Shown here piece by piece: positions 42,789-51,245 of a DNA stretch of 64,000 nt. The DNA comes from CAWCQC01 sp963819905. Its GTDB lineage: Bacteria > Actinomycetota > Thermoleophilia > Gaiellales > Gaiellaceae. The notes beneath the pieces are model-generated. The model worked only from the letters and a program-made list of their open reading frames with translations, was not told the origin of the DNA and searched no databases. The stretch is taken from the NCBI GenBank assembly GCA_963819905.1, contig CAWFXP010000001.1, positions 434,001-498,000 on the forward strand, in the 5' to 3' direction. How positions within the stretch are numbered: position 1 is the first letter of the stretch; each line of letters starts with the position of its first letter. The translations under genes and the position numbers were made by a program.

Positions 42789-43859
42789 GCCTCGAAGATA
42801 TCGAGCGGGAGCACCGCCGCGACGACCGGGTACGGCACGTCGACTACCTCCGAGATCCGGAGGTCGACGGCGACGCTGGCGAGGACGTAGGCGGCCTCGC
42901 GCGACAGTCCGCGTACGGCCACGAGATGGTCGATCATCTCGAGGAGCGCGTGCCGGGCCGCGAGGCCGACGTCCATGGCCTCCGCCGACCCGTCTGCCCT
43001 GATCGGGAGGCCGGTGGTCACGAAGGCCGGTCTCTCGGGGCGGCCCGGGGTCTCACACCACGGGAAGCGACCGGCCCAGGTCGGCTTCCGATGGAGGGCG
43101 AAGCGGACGGTCGCGGCGCCCGCCACCTCGATCGCAGTGCCGCAGACCTCGCCGTCCCCCTGTGCGAAGTGCAGGTCGCCGACCGAGAAGAGCCCTCCGG
43201 GGACCTGGACCGGGAAGTAGACACGGCTGCCGGCGACGAGCTGGCGGACGTCGAGGTTGCCGCCGGTCTCCCGCGGCGGGATCGTGCGGAGGCCTTCCCC
43301 GGCGAACGCCGGAACGGCGCGGTCGGGCAGGTCGTCGGCGACGGGGCCGCCGCGGGCTCGGATGCCTTCCTCGCGTCGTCGCGAGCTCGCCATCAGCTCG
43401 TGGGACGGCGCGAGCCCGATCGTGCCGGGAAACATGTCGCCCGCCACGGCGACGCCGGGAACCTGCGCCGACCGGGCACGGCCGGAGTCGATCTCCCAGA
43501 CGGCCAGGAACGGCTCGGAGAACTCGTCCGCGAGGAAGCCGAAGCCCGGAATGATCGCCGTTACCCCGACCTCCGCCGGCTCGAAAGCCACGAGCTCGAC
43601 CTCCAAGACGTCCCCTGGCTTCGCCCCCAGCAACGGCGATCGGGCCGGTCAGCGGATGCCCGAGGCCGAGGTCGAGCTGCCGGACGTCGTCGGCCGTGCT
43701 CGCCGCCGTCAGCTGACCGTCGATCCCGTCTCGGGTCTCGAGCGTGATCGTCGCCCCGGGCTCCACCGTCGCGATCGGCTCGATTTCCGGGTGCCAGCGG
43801 TTGTGACCGCTGCCGGGCTCTGCGGCCAACGGGCGAGTCGCGTCGACGGCGATCCGCAT
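42785..43859 (-). CDS. Acetamidase/formamidase family protein, one frameshift
   Basis: An FmdA/AmdA-family hydrolase releasing ammonia from formamide or short amides. N-terminus from ATG 43859: RIAVDATRPLAAEPGSGHNRWHPEIEP, then TITLETRDGIDGQ and GHPLTGPI. At a five-base C run (43624-43628 on the plus strand) the frame shifts; it continues as KPGDVLEVELV, PGFGFLADEF, GLAPSHE, GGNLDVRQL, PGGLFSVGDLHFAQGDGEVCG and SVAVDLRISEVVD. The joined length of about 358 residues is normal. The homopolymer makes a sequencing error likely. The stop overlaps the small gene downstream as ATGA. Residues 43860-44062 upstream show no gene. Confidence 0.85.
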
Positions 43860-44062
43860 CCGCAGATCCTCGCAGACGACCGCGCGGAGCGCCGATCCGC
43901 AGCCGCAGGAGGAAGAGAGTGTGAAGGTGCCGAAGGGCAGGTCGTGAAATTCAGGAGAATCCAGCGCCGACCGGCTGAACGCGGCTCCGGCGACTCGGCG
44001 AAAGCCGAGGGCGGGGCGCTCTTCCGCGTCGACGACGAGCAGCTGGCCGAGCTGTCGGGCGT

Positions 44063-44449
44063 TCAGTTCTCGCTCTCGAGCCCGAGGCCGTACGTGTTGC
44101 CGTCGGGATCCTGAAACGCGGCCCACCAGCGCCCCCACGGGGCGAGCTCGGGCTTCGTCGTGAAGGTGACGCCTTTCGCCGTCAGCTCGTCGTACGTGGC
44201 CTGCATGTCGTCGCAGTGGAAGAGGACGTTCGAGAACGTCCCGATGCGCTCGTTCTGGCCGTCGGGCGTGAAGAGCACGAGCAGCGTGTCGTTGCCGGGG
44301 ATCTTGACCTCGATCCAGCGCGGGCTGCCCGGCTCCGATCCCATCGGCTCGTCGACGACGAGCTCGCAGCCGAGCACCTCGGTGAAGAACTCGAGCGCCC
44401 GCTGCTGGTCCGAGACGTAGATCCCGACCGATCGAACCCTCGTGAGCAT
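44063..44449 (-). CDS. VOC/glyoxalase-superfamily protein 2
   Basis: A 128-residue vicinal-oxygen-chelate protein: VRSVGIYVSDQQRALEFFTEVLGCEL, WIEVKIPG with the acidic ligand, LFHCDDMQATYDELTAKGVTF, and AFQDPDGNTYGLGLESEN. This is the single-module dimeric type (often PhnB/glyoxalase/dioxygenase annotations). The ATG at 44449 overlaps the stop of the copper amine oxidase gene by one base, so it is the downstream partner of that gene. Confidence 0.85.
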   Translation of the reverse strand: MLTRVRSVGIYVSDQQRALEFFTEVLGCELVVDEPMGSEPGSPRWIEVKIPGNDTLLVLFTPDGQNERIGTFSNVLFHCDDMQATYDELTAKGVTFTTKPELAPWGRWWAAFQDPDGNTYGLGLESEN

Positions 44450-46351
44450 CAGAGCTCCTGCGGTTGCTGACAGGCGTGGGCGGGAGGCGGCACGTCGAGC
44501 GCCGGGCTCCGGTCGAAGAAGCCGACCGGCTTCAGCGCGAAACCGTAGCGCTCGACCGGCATCACCGGCCAGTCCTCCGGCCGCGGAACGTGGTGGCTCC
44601 CGAAGACGTACCAGAGGACGACGTCCTCGCCCTCGAGCGGCCGGTCGGCGGCCGTCCACTCGGGCAGCCCTGCTCCCCCGGCGTGCTGGAAGGGGTACTC
44701 GCCGGCGGGATAGCGCTCATGCGGCTCGTAGGGCGTCACCCATAGATGGCTCCCGATGAAGGCCGCCCGCCGCATCACGCTCGAGTCGGGGAGAGCGAGC
44801 GGTAGCGGGCCGGCGCCCGGAACGAGCTTGTAGGCGACCGGCTGGCCGAGGCCGTTTCGCACCGACGGATTCGCGACCTTCCAGTGGCGCGCCGACAGCG
44901 GGTCGATCAGCCGCTTGGCCTCGCTCTCCCGGCGAAGTGGCGTCTCGATCTGCCGAAAGGCGTTGCCGTAGGGGTTGTCCGGTCCGGCCGGGATCGCCTC
45001 GGAGTGCACCTCGGAGACGGTGTTCCGGTCGCCGTCGACGTCCAGATCGAGTCGCATGCAGAAGAAGTGCTGGTGCACCATCGCGTTCACACCCGGGGAC
45101 ACGACGACGCCGCTGGCCGGCTCCTCGCCCGGGAGCAGGCCCGCGGTCAGGACGATGCCGGTCAGCTTGACCTCGAACTCGATCGTCCCGTCCTGGTACA
45201 GGTACCAGTAGAAGGCGTACTCGTAGTTGTCGATCGATGTGATCGAGGAGACGACGAGGCGGCGGCTTCGCCTGACCTCCGCCTTCCCGGTCAGCGAGTC
45301 GACGTGCTTCCAGAGGAGTCCGACGTCCTCCTCGTGGATGCAGATCGCGTTGCGCAGCGTGACGACCTCGCCTCGGGGGTCGACGAGATCGACGTCGAGG
45401 TACCGGATCTCGCCGAGACAGTCGCAACCCAGCTCGAGCGAGTTCGTCAGCGAGCCCGAGCCCGATCTCGCCGATGTCGAACGCGTTCTTCCGGTAGCCG
45501 GCCGAGCCGGCGTCACCGTAGGGGATGACGAGCTCCGCGCACGACGCGCGGTAGCAGACCGGCCGCACCCGGCCCTCGTCCTCGTACCCTAGCTCGTGCA
45601 GGACGAGCCCCTCCCGCTGGTTGAACCCGATCCGGAGCTGCCACTTCTGCCAGCGCAGCGCCCAGCCGTCGAGCTCGAAGCTCGGCCCCTCCGCCTGGAC
45701 GATCTCGAGCGGACGCACGTCGTCCCTGAAGGCGCCGACCGCGTCGGCCGTGTAGTTCCCCGGCGCCTCGGGGATCGGCGCCTCGCCGTCGTCTTCGATC
45801 CGGACGACCTTCATGGCTCTCAGGTCGAGCACCGCGTGCAGCCCGCGCACGGGATGTGCGTACGGGTTGTCGTCGGCGTGGTGGCGGATCCAGACGGGCG
45901 TCCAGACGAGCCGCAGGGAGCGTTCCTGCTCCGGGGCGAGGTCGCCGAAGGGCCAGAGCTCGACGTGGACGAGGTCGACGTCGGAGATGCCGCGGCGGGC
46001 GAGCGCCTCGCGGAAGGCAGGATCCGCCTTGACGGCTGCGATGCCCTCCTCGACCTCGCTCAGGATGACGGGCGGCTCGACGCCCTCGACCACCTCCGCC
46101 GAGACGACCGTGCCCGACGTGATCGAGAGCAGGATCTCCCGTGTCTCGCCGCCCGCCGGCTCGTAGACGATCGCCGCCGCCTCGCGCTCGCAGGCGTCAC
46201 CCCGACGGAAGGCGCGAACTGCGTCCTTCGGCGGCTCGGCGAGCGTCACGCTGACAAGGCGGTGCGCGACGTCCACCCCGCACGCAGAGCGAAGGAGCGA
46301 GACGGCGCTCTCGAGCTCGCTCGCGGACAGCGGATCGAGCGGGTGGGGCAT
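44449..46351 (-). CDS. Copper amine oxidase, one frameshift
   Basis: It oxidises primary amines to aldehydes with release of ammonia and hydrogen peroxide (EC 1.4.3.21 type). The topaquinone site is in SIDNYEYAFYWYL (the Y of NYEY is the cofactor precursor). Copper ligands fit HQHFF and the third His in the GSHHVPRPEDWPVMP stretch. The N-terminus MPHPLDPLSASE leads into the family N2/N3 domains (REILLSITSGT), then FDIGEIGLG; at about 45465 one extra base shifts the frame and LTNSLELGCDCLGEI continues. The joined length of about 634 residues is usual. No signal peptide is seen, as in other bacterial cytoplasmic tyramine oxidases. Confidence 0.92.
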
Positions 46352-46373
46352 CGGGGGAGCATAGGATCTTCCC

Positions 46374-47111
46374 GTGATCATCGACGCACACATGCACGTC
46401 GACGACATCCCGGCGCTCGGCTGGAAGATGGAGGCCGAGCTCTGCGTGCAGCGGCTCGACGAGGCGGGGATCGACCGGGGCGTCGTCATGACGATCGTGG
46501 ACGCGCCCGAGGTGAACCCCGACGCGATCGACCTGATCGCCCGCGCCTGCGCGGAGTACCCGGACCGGCTCTGGGCGTTCGCGCGGATCCACCCCTGGTA
46601 CGGCGACGAGTCCGCGGCGCTGCTCGAGCGAGCGTTCTCGCTCGGCTTCAAGGGGCTGAAGCTGCACCCGGTGTCGACGATCGCGCATCCGTCCGGCGAG
46701 GACACGCTGCGGCTGATTCGGGTGGCGGCGGCGCACGACGCTCCGACGCTCTTCCACTGCGGCGACGAGCCGTTGACGACCCCGCTCGCGGTCGCCGAGG
46801 CAGGCCGGGCCTGCCCGGAGGCGACGATCATCCTCGGGCACATGGGCGGCTACTTCCACGTCGACGAGGCGATCGAGGTGGCCGAGCGCGTGCCGAACCT
46901 CGTGCTCGAGACCTCCGCGATGCCCTATCCGGCGAAGATCCGGGAGGCGGTCGAGCGGCTCGGCCCGGAGCGGGTGATCTACGCGTCGGACGGGCCCGTC
47001 TGCTCGCCGCGCATCGAGGTCGAGAAGGTGAGGCTGGCCGGCCTCGATGCCGAGTCGGAGCGCCTCGTACTCGGTGCGAACGCCCTGCGCATCCTGGAGG
47101 CCGTGCGATAG
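46374..47111 (+). CDS. Small TIM-barrel amidohydrolase 1
   Basis: A 245-residue amidohydrolase_2-type protein: IIDAHMHVDDIPALGW with the HxH metal motif, GFKGLKLHPVSTIAHP, LFHCGDEPLTT, ILGHMGGYFHVDEAI, and VIYASDGPVCSPR with the catalytic Asp. The family includes decarboxylases and hydrolases acting on aromatic or cyclic acids; no specific substrate is indicated. GTG 46374 lies 6 nt after a TAGGAT-like -10 (46362-46367), a leaderless arrangement, and the gene is divergent from copper amine oxidase. It is followed with overlap by a related paralog. Confidence 0.78.
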   Translation: MIIDAHMHVDDIPALGWKMEAELCVQRLDEAGIDRGVVMTIVDAPEVNPDAIDLIARACAEYPDRLWAFARIHPWYGDESAALLERAFSLGFKGLKLHPVSTIAHPSGEDTLRLIRVAAAHDAPTLFHCGDEPLTTPLAVAEAGRACPEATIILGHMGGYFHVDEAIEVAERVPNLVLETSAMPYPAKIREAVERLGPERVIYASDGPVCSPRIEVEKVRLAGLDAESERLVLGANALRILEAVR

Positions 47112-47848
47112 TCGTCGACTCGCTCACGTACGTCGGCGAATCGCTGTTCGGCCGCGATTCCTCCGCCGAGGAGCTGCTCGCGACGATGGACGACGCCGGC
47201 GTCGACCGGGCGATCGTCGTCCCCGCGAAGCCCGGCGGGTATCACCTGGGGCCGGCGAACGACGCGGTGGCCGCGGCCGTCCGGGCGCATCCCGATCGGC
47301 TTGCGGGCCTCGCGAGGGTCGATCCGAACCTCGGTGAGGCCGCGGTCGCCGAGCTCGAGCGGGCGCTCGAGCTCGGGCTGCGCGGGCTCTTTCTCCACCC
47401 GTGGGAGGAGACGTTCCGGGTGAGCGCGCCGTTCGCCGACCCGTTGGTCGAGGTTGCGGGCCGTCACCGGGTGCCCGTGATCGTCGCCGCGGGGTACCCG
47501 TGGCTCTCCGAGGGGCTTCAGGTGGGCGAGCTGGCGGGCCGCTTCCCCGGCGTGCGCTTCGTGGCCACGAACGGCGGCCAGATCAACATCTCCGGCCTCG
47601 GTCAGACCGACGTCGAGTTGGCGCTGAAGGCCTGCCCGAACCTCTCGGTGCAGACGGCAGGTGTCTATCGGGAGGACTTCCTCGAGAACGTCGTCGAGCG
47701 GTTCGGCGCCGGGCGCCTCCTGTTCTCGAGCGGCTTCCCGCTCCTCGAGCCGCGCCTCGAGATCCTTCGTGCGCGCTGGATGCACGTCGGCGAGGAGGCG
47801 CGCGCCGCGGTGCTCGGGGGGAACGCGACCGACCTCTTCGACCTCTAA
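47108..47848 (+). CDS. Small TIM-barrel amidohydrolase 2, non-canonical start
   Basis: A 246-residue paralog of the upstream protein: AIVVDSLTYVGESLF at the start (HxH replaced by LTY), LRGLFLHPWEETFR, VPVIVAAGYPWLSEG, FVATNGGQINISG and LLFSSGFPLLEPR. Several metal-ligand His of the upstream paralog are lost, so it may be a catalytically altered or partner subunit. No ATG/GTG/TTG fits the conserved N-terminus: ATA 47108 overlapping the previous TAG as ATAG is in frame; the next ATG at 47187 would remove the first strand. An error changing ATG is possible. Confidence 0.68.
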   Translation: MVVDSLTYVGESLFGRDSSAEELLATMDDAGVDRAIVVPAKPGGYHLGPANDAVAAAVRAHPDRLAGLARVDPNLGEAAVAELERALELGLRGLFLHPWEETFRVSAPFADPLVEVAGRHRVPVIVAAGYPWLSEGLQVGELAGRFPGVRFVATNGGQINISGLGQTDVELALKACPNLSVQTAGVYREDFLENVVERFGAGRLLFSSGFPLLEPRLEILRARWMHVGEEARAAVLGGNATDLFDL

Positions 47849-47857
47849 CCTCTGGGC

Positions 47858-48256
47858 ATGCGCCTTGCCGCGTCCGCCGCGCTCGGGTTCGGGCTGCTGA
47901 TGGTCGCGGTGGCGTGTGGCAGTGGCGACTCGACGACGTTCGAGCTTTCTCAGCGAGACAGCGGCACCACGCTGCAGGTGGCGCCCGACGACGAGATCGT
48001 GATCTCGCTCGAGTCCAACCCGACGACCGGCTTCAGCTGGCACGAGGCGGAGAAGAGCCGGAACAACGGGATCCTCCAGCTCCTCGCGAAGAGCTACGAG
48101 AGCGAGTCCGACGCGGTAGGAGCGGGCGGCGTCGAGACCTGGACGTACAAGGCGATCAAGGCCGGCAAGGCCGTGCTCGAGCTGAACTACCTCCGGCCGT
48201 TCGAGCCGGAGAACGTCGCCGGGAAGTTCACCGTCACGATCGACGTCACGGCGTAG
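47858..48256 (+). CDS. Chagasin-family (I42) cysteine-protease inhibitor lipoprotein
   Basis: A 132-residue exported lipoprotein: hydrophobic signal with lipobox AVAC (Cys about 20), then the three inhibitor loops NPTTGFSW, GGVETWTYKAIKAG, and LRPFEPEN, which match the NPTTG, GxGG and RPW-like motifs of chagasin inhibitors. The family blocks papain-like proteases; here it would be anchored outside the cell membrane, possibly protecting against secreted proteases. Start ATG 47858 has no strong ribosome site. Downstream is the minus-strand amino-acid importer ATPase, so the two genes converge with a short gap. Confidence 0.85.
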   Translation: MRLAASAALGFGLLMVAVACGSGDSTTFELSQRDSGTTLQVAPDDEIVISLESNPTTGFSWHEAEKSRNNGILQLLAKSYESESDAVGAGGVETWTYKAIKAGKAVLELNYLRPFEPENVAGKFTVTIDVTA

Positions 48257-48272
48257 ACGTCTGCCCCGCCGG

Positions 48273-49025
48273 CTACAAGCGGCCGGCGTCGACGATCCGC
48301 TGCAGGAACTGCTGGGTCCGTTCCTCTTTCGGCTCCGTGAAGATCTGGGCCGGCGGGCCTTGCTCCAAGACGACGCCGCCGTCGAGGAAGCAGACGCTGC
48401 TTGCGATCTCCCGTGCGAAGCCCATCTCGTGCGTCGCGATCAGCATCGTCATGCCCGACGCGGCGAGCTCGCGAATCACGTTCAGCACCTCGCCGACGAG
48501 CTCCGGGTCGAGCGCGCTCGTGACCTCGTCGAGCAGCATCACCTCGGGCTTCATCGCGAGCGCCCGGACGATGGCGACGCGCTGCTGCTGGCCGCCTGAG
48601 AGCCGATCCGGGTACTCGTCCGCCTTGTCGGCGAGCCCGAACCGCTCGAGCAGGGTGCGCGCGCCGTTCTCCGCTTCCGCCCTCGGCGTCTTCAGCACCC
48701 GCGTCGGTGCGAGGGTCACGTTGCGCAGAACGGTCATGTGGGGGAAGAGGTTGAACGACTGGAAGACGATCCCGACGCGGCGCCGGGTGGCGTTCACGTC
48801 GACGCCAGGCGCGGTGATCTCGGAGCCGAGGACGACGATCCGGCCGGCGTCGACCGGCTCGAGCAGGTTGACGCAGCGAAGCAGCGTCGACTTGCCGGAG
48901 CCGGAGGCACCGATCAGGCAGACGACGTCGTGCTCGGCCACGGTGAGGTCGATGCCCTTCAGCACCTCGAGCTCGCCGAAGCGCTTGTGCAGCCCCTCGA
49001 TCCGGATGTCCTCCTTGACGCTCAT
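48273..49025 (-). CDS. Polar amino-acid ABC transporter ATP-binding protein
   Basis: A 250-residue ATPase of the GlnQ/HisP family. Walker A GASGSGKST, Q-loop VFQSFNLFPHMTVLRN, signature LSGGQQQRVAIVRAL, Walker B VMLLDEVTSALDPELV and switch ATHEMGFARE. It powers the importer with the permease at 49313 and binding protein at 50219, but it lies downstream of a 195-bp inverted-repeat element (49066-49260), which may separate it from those genes. ATG 49025 is the start. Confidence 0.93.
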   Translation of the reverse strand: MSVKEDIRIEGLHKRFGELEVLKGIDLTVAEHDVVCLIGASGSGKSTLLRCVNLLEPVDAGRIVVLGSEITAPGVDVNATRRRVGIVFQSFNLFPHMTVLRNVTLAPTRVLKTPRAEAENGARTLLERFGLADKADEYPDRLSGGQQQRVAIVRALAMKPEVMLLDEVTSALDPELVGEVLNVIRELAASGMTMLIATHEMGFAREIASSVCFLDGGVVLEQGPPAQIFTEPKEERTQQFLQRIVDAGRL

Positions 49026-49065
49026 GCGCGCACCGCCTGCCGGTGTCGGGTCTTTCTCTATCGCG

Positions 49066-49260
49066 TGTCAGGTCTTGCAGTGACGTGTGTCAGACCTTGC
49101 AGGGCTCTCCTGTTGCATTCTGCTTGGTTCGGCGACCTTTTCCGCCATGGCCACGGACCGGTCCCGGAGCCTCTCGTGGCAGATCCCTGCCCGAACAGGA
49201 CACCCGGTGCCAGACGAGTGTCACTGCAAGCTCTGACACACGTCACTGCAAGACCTGACA
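49066..49260. mobile_element. Inverted-repeat element of 22-bp units inside an ABC operon (MITE-like)
   Basis: Arms of 37 bp (49066-49102 and 49224-49260, one mismatch) bracket 121 bp. Each arm is built of 22-bp units of the form TGTCAGRNCTTGCAGTGACRYN in tandem (49066, 49088; inverted at 49260 and 49238), and a degenerate unit precedes the left arm near 49044. No open frame of note is inside. It is inserted between the permease and ATPase genes of the amino-acid importer. Its form suggests a non-autonomous element mobilised by a transposase elsewhere, such as the REP-associated Y1 type; that is inference. No target duplication is clear. Confidence 0.65.
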
Positions 49261-49312
49261 CCGCGTTGCCGGCACGGGCGTCCGAGTGCTCGATCACGGC
49301 CAGCGGCGAGAG

Positions 49313-50200
49313 TCATGCGAGCGCTCCGGCCTGGCGGCGTGCGCGCTCTCGCGCGGTGAGCCAGTCGACGAAGCGCGCCAGCGGGATCGTAAACGCGACG
49401 AAGACGAGCGCCAGCGCCACGTAGGGGGTGAAGTTGAAGGTTGCCGCGACGTCGATCTGCGCCTGGCGGAACGCCTCCGTGACGCCGATGATGCCGAGCA
49501 GCGCGGTGTCCTTCTGCAGCCCGATGAAGTCGTTCAGGAGCGGCGGCACGACCCGGCGCACGGCCTGAGGCACGACCACGTACCGCAGGGAGCCCATCCT
49601 CGTTAGCCCGAGCGAGCGCGCGGCCGCGTCCTGGCTCGGGTGCACGGACTCGATCCCGGCCCGGTAGACCTCCGCGACGTAGGCGGAGTAGACCAGCACG
49701 ATCGCGAGGACGCCCCAGAAGAGCGGGTCCGTCGGCAGCCCGGAGAGCTGGAGCGCTGGGAAGCCGAAGCCGAGCAGCGCGATGACAAGGATGGTCGGCA
49801 CACCGCGGAAGAAGTCGATGTAGACGATGGCCATCGCCCGGATCGGAAAGAAGATCGGGCCGGGCAGGCTGCGCATCACCGCCAGCAGGAGGCCGAACGC
49901 GAGCACGATCACCTCGGCGATCAGGAACGCCTCGATGTTGATGAGGAACTTCTCCGCGATCCCGGGGAGGCTCTCCTTGAAGAGCGGCCAGTCGAAGAAC
50001 GCGTCCTTGACTGCATCCCAGCCGGGCGAGTTGACGACGATCGCGACGAGCGCCCCGACGACGACGATCGTGCTGACGACCGCGATCGTGACCCCGCGGG
50101 CTCCCTCCCGGCGCATGCCGCCGCCGAGGATCCGCGAGCGCCGGCTTCCCAGCGGTCCGTCTGGCTCGAGCAGGTCGTCGGCGTCGGGCGGGACGCTCAC
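49313..50200 (-). CDS. Polar amino-acid ABC transporter permease
   Basis: A 295-residue HisM/GlnP-type membrane protein. An N-terminal cytoplasmic stretch precedes a first helix (GVTIAVVSTIVVVGALVAIVV), and several more helices follow; the characteristic EAA loop is in AARSLGLTRMGSLRYVVVPQAVR. FFRGVPTILVIALL is the family N-terminal helix. It is the sole permease here, so the channel would be a homodimer. Its start is 18 bp after the binding-protein stop. The element at 49066 lies downstream. Confidence 0.92.
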   Translation of the reverse strand: MSVPPDADDLLEPDGPLGSRRSRILGGGMRREGARGVTIAVVSTIVVVGALVAIVVNSPGWDAVKDAFFDWPLFKESLPGIAEKFLINIEAFLIAEVIVLAFGLLLAVMRSLPGPIFFPIRAMAIVYIDFFRGVPTILVIALLGFGFPALQLSGLPTDPLFWGVLAIVLVYSAYVAEVYRAGIESVHPSQDAAARSLGLTRMGSLRYVVVPQAVRRVVPPLLNDFIGLQKDTALLGIIGVTEAFRQAQIDVAATFNFTPYVALALVFVAFTIPLARFVDWLTARERARRQAGALA

Positions 50201-50218
50201 GGCCGCACGTCGCCTGCG

Positions 50219-51172
50219 CTACTCCGTGATGACGGGTGCGTTCCCCACGTCCGCGAGCCACTCTTGGAAGATCGCGTCGAGCGTGCCGTCGAGCTTGATG
50301 GCCTCGATCGCCTGATTCAGGCAATCGACGAGCGGGTTGTCCTTGGCCAGACTCATGCCGAACTGCTCGGTCCCGCCGATTGACGGGAACTGCCCGACGA
50401 TGACACCGTCGGTGAGCTCGACGTCGCGCACGATGAAGCCCGTGTAGAGGTCGGTCACGATGCCGTCCACTTGGCCGTTCTTGAGGGCCTGGACCGCTCC
50501 GGCCTGGTCATCGAAGACGACGGGCTCGAGGCCCAGGTTGTCGACGACGTAGTCGTAGCTCGTCGTGCCGATCGGGACGCCGAGCTTGGCTCCCTCGAGA
50601 TCGGCGAACGTCGTCGCTCCGTCGACCTTCGACCCCTTCACCGACACGAGAGCCTGCACGTTGTCGTAGTAGCCGTCGGTGAACAGCACGGCCTTCGCGC
50701 GCTTCGTGGTGATGCCGATTTGCTGGATGTTGAAGTCGTACTTCTTCGGGCCCGGGGCGATCGACTGGTTGAAGGTCGTAGGAATCCACACGACCTGCTC
50801 GGGCGTAAAGCCGAGATTCTCGGCCACCGCGTAGACGACGGCCGACTCGAAGCCCTCGCCGGAGTACGGGTCGTTGAACTTGAACTCGTTGTCACCCTCG
50901 CCGCCTCCGAACCACGGCGGATAGGCCGGATTTCCGGTGGCGACGGTCAGCTGGCCCGGGTTGACGACGTTCAGGTTCTCGGGCGCGCACTCGGAGACGA
51001 CCGTCTCGGCCGCTCCGGTCTCGGCGGCACCCGTGTCGGCCGGCGCTTCCGTCTCGGTCTGGGCGGGCGCCTGCGTCTCGGGCGCGCTCGCCGACTCGTC
51101 GCCGCCTCCGCAGCCGGCGGCCAGCACGGCCAGCCCGAAGACGACCGCGGACAGCAGGAGAACCTTCTTCAT
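50219..51172 (-). CDS. Polar amino-acid ABC transporter, substrate-binding lipoprotein
   Basis: A 317-residue SBP_bac_3-type exported lipoprotein: MKKVLLLSAVVF signal, lipobox AAGC (Cys about 21), and an acidic Ala/Thr-rich linker. The binding domain has LTVATGNPAYPPWFGG, ESAVVYAVAENLGFTPEQVVWI, FNIQQIGITTKRAKAV, and AVQALKNGQVDGIVTDLYTG. It binds a polar amino acid outside the membrane. Start ATG 51172. It is divergent from the 3-hydroxyisobutyrate dehydrogenase-like gene, with back-to-back -10 boxes between them. Confidence 0.92.
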   Translation of the reverse strand: MKKVLLLSAVVFGLAVLAAGCGGGDESASAPETQAPAQTETEAPADTGAAETGAAETVVSECAPENLNVVNPGQLTVATGNPAYPPWFGGGEGDNEFKFNDPYSGEGFESAVVYAVAENLGFTPEQVVWIPTTFNQSIAPGPKKYDFNIQQIGITTKRAKAVLFTDGYYDNVQALVSVKGSKVDGATTFADLEGAKLGVPIGTTSYDYVVDNLGLEPVVFDDQAGAVQALKNGQVDGIVTDLYTGFIVRDVELTDGVIVGQFPSIGGTEQFGMSLAKDNPLVDCLNQAIEAIKLDGTLDAIFQEWLADVGNAPVITE

Positions 51173-51200
51173 CGCAACCCTCCCGTGGAATGAGGCGACT

Positions 51201-51238
51201 AGGATAGCGGGCTGCCGGTGCGGTCACGGCGCTATCCT
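51201..51238. promoter_or_regulatory. Back-to-back -10 boxes between divergent genes
   Basis: AGGATAGCG (51201-51209) and CGCTATCCT (51230-51238) form a 9-bp inverted repeat; read outward, each strand gives TATCCT. The plus copy ends 7 nt before the ATG at 51246 (leaderless), and the minus copy serves the binding-protein gene. The symmetry could also be a regulator site. Confidence 0.4.
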
Positions 51239-51245
51239 CGCGTCG

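Noticed and set aside
43860..44062. A small gene upstream of the formamidase
   Set aside because: No frame with a plausible start and motif; only the extended frame of the amidase's shadow.
49044..49260. CRISPR array from 22-bp repeats
   Set aside because: Units abut without spacers and appear inverted; no cas genes.
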